Source: JAHBNG01 sp039028975
GTDB taxonomy: Bacteria > Chloroflexota > Anaerolineae > Caldilineales > Caldilineaceae
Assembly (NCBI GenBank): GCA_039028975.1
Contig: JBCCHB010000004.1
Span: 62,001 to 126,000 of the forward strand
Length of the DNA stretch: 64,000 nt
Reading direction: 5' to 3'
Shown: positions 16,653-24,303 of the stretch, piece after piece
How positions within the stretch are numbered: position 1 is the first letter of the stretch
How the letters are laid out: each line of letters starts with the position of its first letter
Notes under the pieces: generated by a model
Database searches by the model: none
The model's input: only the letters and a program-made list of their open reading frames with translations
What the model was told of the DNA's origin: nothing
Translations under genes and position numbers: made by a program

Positions 16653-17384
16653 ATGGGCGTAATTTTAGAGACGGACGGCATCGTCGCAGGCTACGGTCAA
16701 ACAACCATCCTCCATGGCACCACCGTTGAAATAAACGAAGCTACACTGACTACGGTCATTGGCCCCAACGGTGCGGGGAAGTCCACTCTCTTTAAAGCCA
16801 TCTTTGGCATGTTGCCTATCCGGGATGGGAACATCAATTTCGATGGCAGTGAAATCACCGGGCTTAAACCTATTGACCTGCTGGCTCAGGGAATAGCCTA
16901 CGTTCCCCAAGGACGGAATATTTTTCCTCAACTTTCGGTGGAACACAACCTGGAGTTTGGCGGTATCAGCCTGCGGAATATGGCCGAAACTCACCGCAGA
17001 ATGGTCAGGGTCTATGATCGTTTCCCCATTTTGAAAGAGCGAGCCAGCGCCCAAGCCAGCACCCTGAGCGGCGGTGAGCAGAAGATGTTGGAGATCGGCC
17101 GCGCCATGCTCCTCAACCCCAAGCTGTTACTCATCGACGAGCCGTCCATCGGCCTTTCGCCCATTCTGGTGCAGCAGGTCTTTGACGAACTGCTTTCTTT
17201 GCGAGACAACGGCGTCACCATTCTGATGATTGAGCAGAATGCCAAACAGGCGCTGACCATCTCTGATTATGGAATTGTTCTGCAACAGGGTCGATTGGCC
17301 TTGAGTGGAACAGCCGATGGGGTGTTAAATCATCCAGAGATTGGACCGTTATTTTTAGGCGGAGCCGTACAATTGGAAGCATAA
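16653..17384 (+). CDS. Branched-chain-type ABC transporter ATPase (LivF-like)
   Basis: 243 residues. Walker A GPNGAGKST, the Q-loop region YVPQGRNIFPQLSVEHNL, signature LSGGEQKM, Walker B LLLIDEPSIGLSP and MIEQNAKQAL place it firmly in the LivF/UrtE branch. It is the last gene of the cluster livK-kinase-livH-livM-nuclease-like-livG-hydrolase-livF. A 34-bp collapsed family-1 element begins 8 bases after the stop. Confidence 0.94.
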   Translation: MGVILETDGIVAGYGQTTILHGTTVEINEATLTTVIGPNGAGKSTLFKAIFGMLPIRDGNINFDGSEITGLKPIDLLAQGIAYVPQGRNIFPQLSVEHNLEFGGISLRNMAETHRRMVRVYDRFPILKERASAQASTLSGGEQKMLEIGRAMLLNPKLLLIDEPSIGLSPILVQQVFDELLSLRDNGVTILMIEQNAKQALTISDYGIVLQQGRLALSGTADGVLNHPEIGPLFLGGAVQLEA

Positions 17385-17392
17385 CACCCTCC

Positions 17393-17426
17393 ATACTCAG
17401 CTCCGCTTGAAAACGACCGCAGTATA
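17393..17426 (+). repeat. Short (collapsed) family-1 element, 34 bp
   Basis: ATACTCAGCTCCGCTTGAAA runs directly into ACGACCGCAGTATA, so the left and right arms of the full element are joined without the core. The near-identical form at 60513-60548 shows that this is a recurring shape. It follows the last gene of the liv operon. Confidence 0.8.
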
Positions 17427-17515
17427 GCTTCAAACTTAATCCCGGTACAAAATGAATAATTCTTTCTGATCTCACTGTGATCGATTGCTTATTCACTATG
17501 GAGGAAAATAGTCTT

Positions 17516-18322
17516 ATGCAATATGGACCAGACTCAATACGTCAGCCGAATGTACATTGCGGCGTGGTCACAAAATACGAATGGCAGAGTAATTTTTTTG
17601 GCAAGGGCGAGACAGTCCGCGACTATTGGGTTTATGTTCCTGCCCAATATGATTCGCAGACCCCAGCGGGATTAATGGTCTTCCAGGATGGAAACGCATA
17701 TGTAAATGAAGAGGGTGCGTTCCGTGTGCCTATCGTCTTTGACAATCTGATTCACAAAGGAACGATCCCCCCGCTGCTCGGTCTCTTTATCAATCCAGGA
17801 CATCGAGGCCTAACCAAGTCGGCTCCAACCAAGCCAGCCGATAATCGAAGCAATGAATATGACACGCTAAGTGAAGAGTATGCGAGCTTCTTAATCGACG
17901 AAATGATTCCTGAGGTTGCCAAGTCATACAATTTAGCGGATGAGCCCACAATGAGAGCCATCTGTGGGATATCCTCTGGCGGCATTTGCGCGTTTACAGC
18001 AGCCTGGGAAAGGTCCGATTACTTTCACAAGGTGCTAAGCCACGTAGGCAGTTTCACCAATATTCGCGGAGGTCACGTTTATCCAAGTTTGATCCGCAAG
18101 TCGGCCAAGAGAGATATCCGAGTCTTTTTACAAGATGGCAGCAATGATCTGGATAATCAGCATGGGAATTGGTGGCTAGGAAACTTGCAAATGGAAGCTG
18201 CGCTCAAGTTTCGTGAATATGATTACAAGTTCGTTGGTGGAGACGGTGGCCACAATGGTGAACATGGCGGAATGATTCTGCCAGAATCGCTGGAATGGCT
18301 TTGGCGCGAGGAAGAAAGATAA
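17516..18322 (+). CDS. Esterase of the enterochelin-esterase / esterase D type
   Basis: 268 residues if started at ATG 17516, which has GGAGG ten bases upstream; in-frame starts at 17477 and 17498 are possible. The alpha/beta-hydrolase nucleophile elbow is in ICGISSGGICA, and a C-terminal GGHNGEHGG supplies the histidine. WVYVPAQYD near the N-terminus fits the putative-esterase (PF00756-like) family. No signal peptide is seen. It is followed, after a family-2 repeat, by a class II aldolase gene; the substrate is unknown. Confidence 0.85.
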   Translation: MQYGPDSIRQPNVHCGVVTKYEWQSNFFGKGETVRDYWVYVPAQYDSQTPAGLMVFQDGNAYVNEEGAFRVPIVFDNLIHKGTIPPLLGLFINPGHRGLTKSAPTKPADNRSNEYDTLSEEYASFLIDEMIPEVAKSYNLADEPTMRAICGISSGGICAFTAAWERSDYFHKVLSHVGSFTNIRGGHVYPSLIRKSAKRDIRVFLQDGSNDLDNQHGNWWLGNLQMEAALKFREYDYKFVGGDGGHNGEHGGMILPESLEWLWREEER

Positions 18323-18336
18323 AGCGATCACATAAA

Positions 18337-18458
18337 GTCGGCCAGTAAAACTTTGTCCCGGCATTATTGACATATATCGGTCCAGCTTAGTCTGGAGCGT
18401 CAAAAAAATGAGAGGACACCCCGTCTTCACAGGGGCAAGGTTAGTCTGGCCATCCATA
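18337..18458. repeat. Family-2 MITE-like palindromic element (diverged copy)
   Basis: The arm GGCCAGTAAAACTTTGTCCC and the opposite arm GGGGCAAGGTTAGTCTGGCC pair imperfectly over about 20 bp. Ends and spacing resemble the copies at 30495, 35046, 39772 and 44763, but this copy is the most diverged. It ends 19 bases before the aldolase start codon. Confidence 0.65.
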
Positions 18459-18477
18459 ACAAAGAGCTAGAACAATA

Positions 18478-19122
18478 ATGAACTACGCGCAAGTAAGACA
18501 AGCGCTTTTTGACATTGTACAACAGACCGTCGCGGCTGATTTAATTCGAGCATCAGCGGGCAACTTGAGTATGCGTACGGCTGATGGTCATCTGGCTATC
18601 ACCCCAACCAGCATTCCGTATGATCAATTGGCCCCTGGGGAGATCGCCATCGTTGACCTGGATGGCAATCACATTGATGGCCCCTGCACGGCATCGTCCG
18701 AAACCCCCATGCATACAGCCATCATGCGGAACTTGCCCAATGTGGGCGCCATGTGCCACACTCACTCCCATTATGCAATGACCTTTGCTGTGGTGGGTAG
18801 AGAGATCCCCCTCATCAATACAGAAGCGCTCATGTGCGGCGCCCCCATACCGGTGGCACCGTGGGCCAGCCCTGGTAGCGGTGCTGGTGGTGAGGTGACG
18901 GTGAAGTTATTGCGCTCCCGTCCCGAATTGAAAGTGGTTCTGCTGCGAAGTCATGGCGTGGTCGCCGTTGGTGAGGATATTCACCAAGCGTTTGGACATG
19001 CCTACAATGCAGAAGTTGCTGCACAAGTCTATTATCAGGGATTACAGATTGGTGAACCAATCATTATAACGCCGGAGCAAAAGCAAGAAATATATGAAAT
19101 TTACGGCATGGCAGGAGTTTGA
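18478..19122 (+). CDS. Class II aldolase (fuculose-phosphate-aldolase-like)
   Basis: 214 residues. It shows the zinc-dependent class II aldolase/adducin fold: SAGNLSMR at the phosphate-binding end, SSETPMHTAI with the catalytic Glu position, the metal ligands in CHTHSHYAM, and a third His in LLRSHGVVAVG. Family members cleave or decarboxylate phosphorylated ketoses and 3-oxo-tetronates. The neighbouring esterase and TIM-barrel isomerase suggest a small sugar or sugar-acid pathway. No dedicated sugar kinase is seen beside it. Confidence 0.92.
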   Translation: MNYAQVRQALFDIVQQTVAADLIRASAGNLSMRTADGHLAITPTSIPYDQLAPGEIAIVDLDGNHIDGPCTASSETPMHTAIMRNLPNVGAMCHTHSHYAMTFAVVGREIPLINTEALMCGAPIPVAPWASPGSGAGGEVTVKLLRSRPELKVVLLRSHGVVAVGEDIHQAFGHAYNAEVAAQVYYQGLQIGEPIIITPEQKQEIYEIYGMAGV

Positions 19123-19470
19123 GGAGAGATCGCCGCAATCCCAGATGTATCCATCTTAACAGCTCCTTTATCTACGTAAAGGCAAAGGTGTGGTTCACTT
19201 CGCTGTCGCTCTTGAAGGAACATTTTGTGGAAGAGATACGAATGGCATGTATGAAATCGGAAATGGACAGGGCCACAAAGTATGTCAGCATTATCAACGG
19301 GTTAGAGATGCTTGATATGTCTGGATGTAATCTCTTGCCGTATAGGAAAGCGTTGTGATAGGATGGAATGCTTCGGGCATGGCATGCCAACGCTGCCTAC
19401 GATAACTGGACGCACCAGGATGTACGTACTCTCTATTCCCTGAACGACCTTACGATAAAGGAAAACCAAA
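19123..19470. other. Gene-free stretch, nothing recognised
   Basis: About 350 bases between the aldolase and the isomerase. A 79-codon frame at 19119-19358 has no recognisable motif and no good ribosome-binding site. No repeat family member was found. Confidence 0.5.
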
Positions 19471-20295
19471 ATGCAAATCGGAATTATGACTGGTCATTTC
19501 CCCAGACCAACTATAGAGGAGACTTTGGATGCAGTCATTAGCCATGGCATCCGCAGTGTGCAATTTAGCCTCACTTCAGCCGGATGGGAAGCAATGCCAG
19601 AGTCTATCGAGCTTGAAGAATGCGGTAACGTCCGCCAAGAGATGGAAGCACGAGGCATGACCATTGCTGCGCTGAATGGTGAATTTAATATGGTTCATCC
19701 TGATGTGGCCAAACGAAAGGATGGCTTGCAACGCCTAGAGGTAATGGCCTCGGCTTGTAAACAGTTAGGAACTTCGGTGATTGGTACATGTACTGGTTCC
19801 AAGAACCCAGATAGCATGTGGCGTAGCCATCCTGACAATGACTCAGCAGAGGCGTGGCAAGATTTACTCGTCTCTATGGAGCAGGCTGTCAAGTGCTGTG
19901 AAACCTACGGCGTGACCCTAGCATTTGAACCGGAAGTCAACAATGTGGCCAATACAGCTCAGAAGAGCAGACGACTGCTTGATGAGATACAATCACCCAA
20001 TCTTAAAATCATCATGGATGGAGCCAATATCTTTCACAAGGGGCAACTGCCACGCATGACCGAGATCCTAGATGAAGCATTTGATCTACTGGGAGATGAT
20101 GTGGCCTTCGCCCACGCCAAGGACTTGGATCGGGATGGGGATGCCGGACATCTGCCTGCGGGGCATGGCCTGCTCGATTATGAGCGTTATTGGCGTTTGC
20201 TGGGCGGTTTGGGCTTTGACGTGCCGGTAATTCTACATGGCTTGAAGGAAGAACAAGTAGATGGTTGTGTGGCGTTTTTGAAAGGGCTGCCATGA
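19471..20295 (+). CDS. Xylose-isomerase-like TIM-barrel protein (sugar isomerase/epimerase family)
   Basis: 274 residues from an ATG preceded by AAAGGAAAA. The AP-endonuclease-2/hydroxypyruvate-isomerase TIM-barrel landmarks are present: LAFEPEVNN with the metal Glu, KIIMDGANIFH with the metal Asp, and FAHAKDLD with a metal His. The family interconverts ketoses or isomerises hydroxypyruvate and tetronates. It follows the class II aldolase, and together they could process a C4-C6 sugar or acid. The precise reaction is not determinable. Confidence 0.88.
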   Translation: MQIGIMTGHFPRPTIEETLDAVISHGIRSVQFSLTSAGWEAMPESIELEECGNVRQEMEARGMTIAALNGEFNMVHPDVAKRKDGLQRLEVMASACKQLGTSVIGTCTGSKNPDSMWRSHPDNDSAEAWQDLLVSMEQAVKCCETYGVTLAFEPEVNNVANTAQKSRRLLDEIQSPNLKIIMDGANIFHKGQLPRMTEILDEAFDLLGDDVAFAHAKDLDRDGDAGHLPAGHGLLDYERYWRLLGGLGFDVPVILHGLKEEQVDGCVAFLKGLP

Positions 20296-20377
20296 GGGCT
20301 CGATAACATGGCCGCAAAATCGAAAATAGCGAACCATGTTAACTTCTATCAGTGCCAAACAATAGGGCAAATCGTAA

Positions 20378-20542
20378 GATCGTACGGGAACTCGTACGGG
20401 TGCGTTTTAGTTTGGGGGTACAAGAGTGCGTCGCACTGTTCAATTGCGGATGGGCGCTTGTATCTTTCTCTGAACAGTGCGACGCACTCGACCGGCTAAC
20501 ATTCTCGCCCCGAAACCCAAAGGCACCCGATCGTACTCGTAC
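20378..20542. repeat. Long inverted repeat (about 165 bp) with perfect 18-bp inner stem
   Basis: The inner arms GAGTGCGTCGCACTGTTC (20424-20441) and GAACAGTGCGACGCACTC (20472-20489) are perfect inverted copies. Imperfect outer arms extend to GATCGTACGGGAACTCG on the left and CCCGATCGTACTCGTAC on the right. It could form a cruciform or a long RNA hairpin. It lies between the isomerase and the VOC gene, within 80 bases of the latter. Confidence 0.85.
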
Positions 20543-20621
20543 AGTGTACTTGACAGCATTTTGATATTCTCCTATACTAAGAACATAAAGAACATATGTT
20601 CCGCTAGATTTAGGAGAAAAT

Positions 20622-21029
20622 ATGATGCAAGAACCCGCAAAATTCCGCATTCAGACCCTCTTCTACTGGTGTAATGACGTAGCTCCCATGCGCCACTTTT
20701 ATACAGAGCTGCTTGGCTTCGAGGAGACGTACTATAAAAGCGATGATGAAGTTGGCTGGCTAAATTACCATATTGATGGCGTTGATGTTGTCTTTATGCG
20801 AGGGAGTGAGCCACTGCCAATTCAGAGCAAATGGGCCAAGCAACCCGGCTATCAGGGTGGGCAGGCGGAAGTCTCCTCGTGGATTATTGCCGTGCCGCCA
20901 GAGCAATTTGACTCTGTGATCGCTCGTCTTCAAGACGCAGGTGTCCCCTCTTATCAAGTTTCACCGAGCAACAATCAATTTTTCGTCCAAGATCCCATGG
21001 GAACCACCGTGGAAATTTATGCCGCCTAA
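20622..21029 (+). CDS. VOC (glyoxalase/bleomycin-resistance) family protein
   Basis: 135 residues starting after AGGAGAAAAT. The vicinal-oxygen-chelate pattern is clear: an N-terminal beta strand with VAPMRHFYTELLGFEE, then WIIAVPPEQFDSVIARLQDAGV and the C-terminal FVQDPMGTTVEIYAA. These proteins are dioxygenases, isomerases or drug-binding proteins; the role of this one is unknown. It probably has its own promoter downstream of the large inverted repeat. Confidence 0.88.
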   Translation: MMQEPAKFRIQTLFYWCNDVAPMRHFYTELLGFEETYYKSDDEVGWLNYHIDGVDVVFMRGSEPLPIQSKWAKQPGYQGGQAEVSSWIIAVPPEQFDSVIARLQDAGVPSYQVSPSNNQFFVQDPMGTTVEIYAA

Positions 21030-21095
21030 CAGCGGAACTGGGGTCATATTGAAAACCGAAGCTGAGTAAACTCTTCCCGATGACGAGTGATACCC

Positions 21096-22103
21096 ATGAA
21101 TCTTCAAGCCCCACCACAGCCCACAATCGTATTTGGTATTGATTCAACCTTAAAGCTCGCAGCCAAAGGGGATTTACAGGCTATACAGAACGTCCTGGCC
21201 GAATCTCCCGAATTGCTGAATGCCATGAGTGATGGGCATCATAGAACGCTTCTGTGGGAAGCTGCCAATGCCAATCGGCTGGCCCTTGTTGAGTATCTTA
21301 TTGAGCACGGTGCGAATCCCAATATTCCAGGGCGATACCGGAGCGAGACGTTTGTTCTTCTTACGCCTTACTGCATTGCCAAGAAGCGCAGGCGGTACAA
21401 GATCGCCGAGTTTCTGTTGGCAAACGGTGCTGAGCTCGACATCTATGCAGCGGCGTTCATGGGTGATATGATCCGACTTGAAGAGTGGATCTCCCGTCAA
21501 CCGTCCTTAGTCAATGCAAGGCACCCGAGTGACAGGGCTTGGGACGTCACGCCCCTTCACTACGCAATCACTGGCGAGCAGATCGAAGCGGCAGAATATT
21601 TGATAGCCCAGGGCACAGAAGTAACCAGCCACTCAGAATTGCTCTTCGACATTGCCTGCCGGATCGGGCGTATGGATCTGATTGAACTCTTGTTTAGTGC
21701 TGGTGCAGACCCCAGCCAAACAGAGGTATTTCCTGTTCTTTACAAAGGGAAGGCAGAGATCATAGAATTCTTCTTCAGGAAAGGCGTTGATGTAAACAAG
21801 AAAGATCGAAACAGAGGCTGGCCACCCATTGTCTATGTTTCTCGAGGTGATAAGGGTGAACACCCTGAAAAAGTCAAAGCATTGATCGACTATGGTGCTG
21901 ATGTGGATGCCAGGGGGCCCAAGGGTATCACGGCCCTCCATGCCGCAGCCAAAGCGGGATTTGCAAGGGTAATCAAGGTACTGCTCGAAGCTGGAGCAGA
22001 TATCAATGCCACGACTGATACTGGGAAAACACCGCTCGATCTAGCAATCAAACACAAACGACAAGCCGCTTCAGAACTCTTAAACAAAAGTAGTCCCAAG
22101 TGA
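21096..22103 (+). CDS. Ankyrin-repeat protein
   Basis: About 335 residues from the ATG at 21096; GTG at 21087 is an alternative. Several ankyrin units are visible, the clearest being GITALHAAAKAGFARVIKVL followed by EAGADINATTDTGKTPLDLA at the C-terminus, and RTLLWEAANANRLALVEYLI near the N-terminus. Central repeats are diverged. No signal peptide or catalytic domain is present. It probably acts as a protein-binding scaffold; the partner is unknown. Confidence 0.9.
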   Translation: MNLQAPPQPTIVFGIDSTLKLAAKGDLQAIQNVLAESPELLNAMSDGHHRTLLWEAANANRLALVEYLIEHGANPNIPGRYRSETFVLLTPYCIAKKRRRYKIAEFLLANGAELDIYAAAFMGDMIRLEEWISRQPSLVNARHPSDRAWDVTPLHYAITGEQIEAAEYLIAQGTEVTSHSELLFDIACRIGRMDLIELLFSAGADPSQTEVFPVLYKGKAEIIEFFFRKGVDVNKKDRNRGWPPIVYVSRGDKGEHPEKVKALIDYGADVDARGPKGITALHAAAKAGFARVIKVLLEAGADINATTDTGKTPLDLAIKHKRQAASELLNKSSPK

Positions 22104-22163
22104 AGCAGCAGATCTTCAACTACCAATTCCGCCGCCTTTTATGCGGGAATTACCAAAAGGGCC

Positions 22164-23408
22164 ATGCCTAAACTACCTGACACTGGACCAGCAGACACTG
22201 GACCAATAAGCCTCTGGCGTAACCGATCATTTGTCCGGCTTTGGTTTGCCCGGGCAGTGTCCAGTATTGGAACCCAGGTAACTTCTCTTGCGCTCCCGCT
22301 GACTGCCATCACACTCCTTGATGCAACACCTATTCAGATTGGATACCTGGGCATCGCTAGCCGCGCGCCAAGTCTTCTCTTCGATCTCTTTGCTGGCGTC
22401 TGGATTGACCGGACGCAGCGGCGACCGATCCTTGTTGGTGCCGATCTAGGTCGAGCACTCCTGCTGGGAACCATACCCCTTGCGGCCCTCTTGGGCTACT
22501 TGACTTTCGCGCAGCTCTATCTTGTGACCTTTCTTGTGGGAATCCTTACAACCTTCTTCAGCCTTGCGTCAATCTCGATTCTGCCCTCTTTGGTCAAACG
22601 AGGCGAGTTGGTGGAAGCCAATAGCAAGCTCGCAGCCACAGACTCGGTCCTGTCGATTGCCGCACCGGGTATGGCTGGTGGACTGATCCAATTCCTTAGT
22701 GCGCCCAAGGCGATCCTATTGGATGCACTTTCTTATCTGTTATCCATGTTTTCGTTGCATGGGATGTCAGCCCCTGAAAAGCCATCCAACATCACAGCCC
22801 GAGCCAGCATCTGGACGGAGATCGGTGAAGGTATCTATGAACTTGTGCGTACACCCATCCTGCGCGCACTGGCCATTTCTGTGAGTATTGGCACCTTCGG
22901 TTTGGTGATGCAGGAAGCAGTTCTCCTCCTCTATTTTGTAGATGACCTCGAATTTACCCCAGCGACCATTGGGTTTATTGGTGCAGTCAGCGGTGTAGGT
23001 GCATTGGTGGGCGCATTAAACTCGGGATGGGTAGCACGTTATCTTGGGATCGGCCCAACCATCATATTAGGGAACTTCCTGTGGGCGATTGGCGTGATTA
23101 TCATTCCACTCGTAGGCGCCAATCTCCTCCTTATTAGCGGTGGGCAGATCGTGGCAAAAATCGGTGCTGCAATCTGGAGCGTCAACCAGATGAGCCTACG
23201 TCAAAGCATTACCCCTGTTCACCTTTTCGCCCGTGCAACGGCTGCTCGACGCGTCCTGATGATTGGCTTACAGATCATTGGCGCAGCGCTGGGTGGTCTC
23301 CTTGGCACAGTGATTGGTTTTCAGGCTACGTTGATAATTGGCTCCGCAGGTTTGATGATTGGCTCCCTGTTTCTCGTCTCCTCGCCGGTTCGCACCGCGT
23401 CTGTATAA
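22164..23408 (+). CDS. MFS transporter (EntS/MFS_3-like exporter)
   Basis: 414 residues with about 12 predicted spans. The first loop has LWFARAVSSIGTQVTSLALP and the A-motif-like GVWIDRTQRRPILVGADLGR, as in the enterobactin-exporter/macrolide-efflux branch of the major facilitator superfamily. It would export a small molecule using the proton gradient. A second member of the same branch is at 44894-46162 on the other strand. Confidence 0.9.
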   Translation: MPKLPDTGPADTGPISLWRNRSFVRLWFARAVSSIGTQVTSLALPLTAITLLDATPIQIGYLGIASRAPSLLFDLFAGVWIDRTQRRPILVGADLGRALLLGTIPLAALLGYLTFAQLYLVTFLVGILTTFFSLASISILPSLVKRGELVEANSKLAATDSVLSIAAPGMAGGLIQFLSAPKAILLDALSYLLSMFSLHGMSAPEKPSNITARASIWTEIGEGIYELVRTPILRALAISVSIGTFGLVMQEAVLLLYFVDDLEFTPATIGFIGAVSGVGALVGALNSGWVARYLGIGPTIILGNFLWAIGVIIIPLVGANLLLISGGQIVAKIGAAIWSVNQMSLRQSITPVHLFARATAARRVLMIGLQIIGAALGGLLGTVIGFQATLIIGSAGLMIGSLFLVSSPVRTASV

Positions 23409-23777
23409 TTCGCCACACAGTTTATTCCTCTTTATCCCATACTCCATAGAGATAATCCAAAACCCCTGTACATTGCACTCCGAATTTATCTCTACAGGTT
23501 ATCTTTACGGATACCCTTTGCGAGCATGGTTAAACGTATATCTACCATATATCTATGGAGATTTTTACAAACGATGGTATGATATCCATCTCGAGATAAT
23601 TTCGTCACAAATTTCATCACAAATTGAATAATCTATCGAATGAACTGATGGTTTCTATCTCTGCGAAAAATGGTGGGGCTCCCCCAGTGCGGTTGACTAT
23701 CTATAACCAGCACTGTTAAAGATGATAGCAAAGCGCCATCTATGCCCAACCACAGTATATGCAACCCAGTGAATATC
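23409..23777. other. Gene-free, AT-rich intergenic stretch
   Basis: About 370 bases rich in ATATCT-type words between the MFS and coaD-like genes. No element of the repeat families and no clear promoter could be picked out. Confidence 0.4.
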
Positions 23778-24302
23778 ATGAACAATAAAATCGCTTTGGT
23801 TACAGGCACCTTCAATCCCTTTACCAAGGGTCACAAACACGTAGTTGATATGGGACTACTCGTCTTTGACTCGGTCGTTGTTGGCATTGGCTACAATCCG
23901 GCCAAAGCAAAGTCAGCTCAACTCTTTACCATAGAGCAACGCATTCGCATGGCCAGCGCGTCTCTTGTTGAGCATAGCGATCGAGTGCTCGTAAAGGAAT
24001 TTACTGGGGCGACCGTTGACTTTGCGGAAGAGGTAAATGCCACGGCGATTCTAAGAGGCATCCGCAATGACATGGACAGTGCCCATGAGTCCAGCATGTC
24101 CCACGCCAATTCACTCATGGCCGAGCTAGAAATAGGCCGAACCATTCCTACATTTTATGTTCCATGCCCGCCATCCCTGATCGAGATCAGCTCTACTCGG
24201 GTCAGAGAATTGATCGAGCTTAGACGCAGTATTGAAGTATTGCGCCATTATGTATTGCCTGCGGTCGCCAACGTGATTGAGGAAGAGATCTATAACCAGT
24301 AA
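23778..24302 (+). CDS. coaD: Phosphopantetheine adenylyltransferase (CoaD-like)
   Basis: 174 residues from the ATG at 23778. The nucleotidyltransferase motif TGTFNPFTKGHKHVVD contains the (T/H)xGH signature, and ISSTRVRELI matches the ISSTxxR motif. AILRGIRNDMDS and YVPCPPSLIEISST follow the CoaD layout. It transfers AMP to 4'-phosphopantetheine, the penultimate step of coenzyme A synthesis. Length fits CoaD (about 160 residues) with a small extension. Confidence 0.87.
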   Translation: MNNKIALVTGTFNPFTKGHKHVVDMGLLVFDSVVVGIGYNPAKAKSAQLFTIEQRIRMASASLVEHSDRVLVKEFTGATVDFAEEVNATAILRGIRNDMDSAHESSMSHANSLMAELEIGRTIPTFYVPCPPSLIEISSTRVRELIELRRSIEVLRHYVLPAVANVIEEEIYNQ

Positions 24303-24303
24303 G

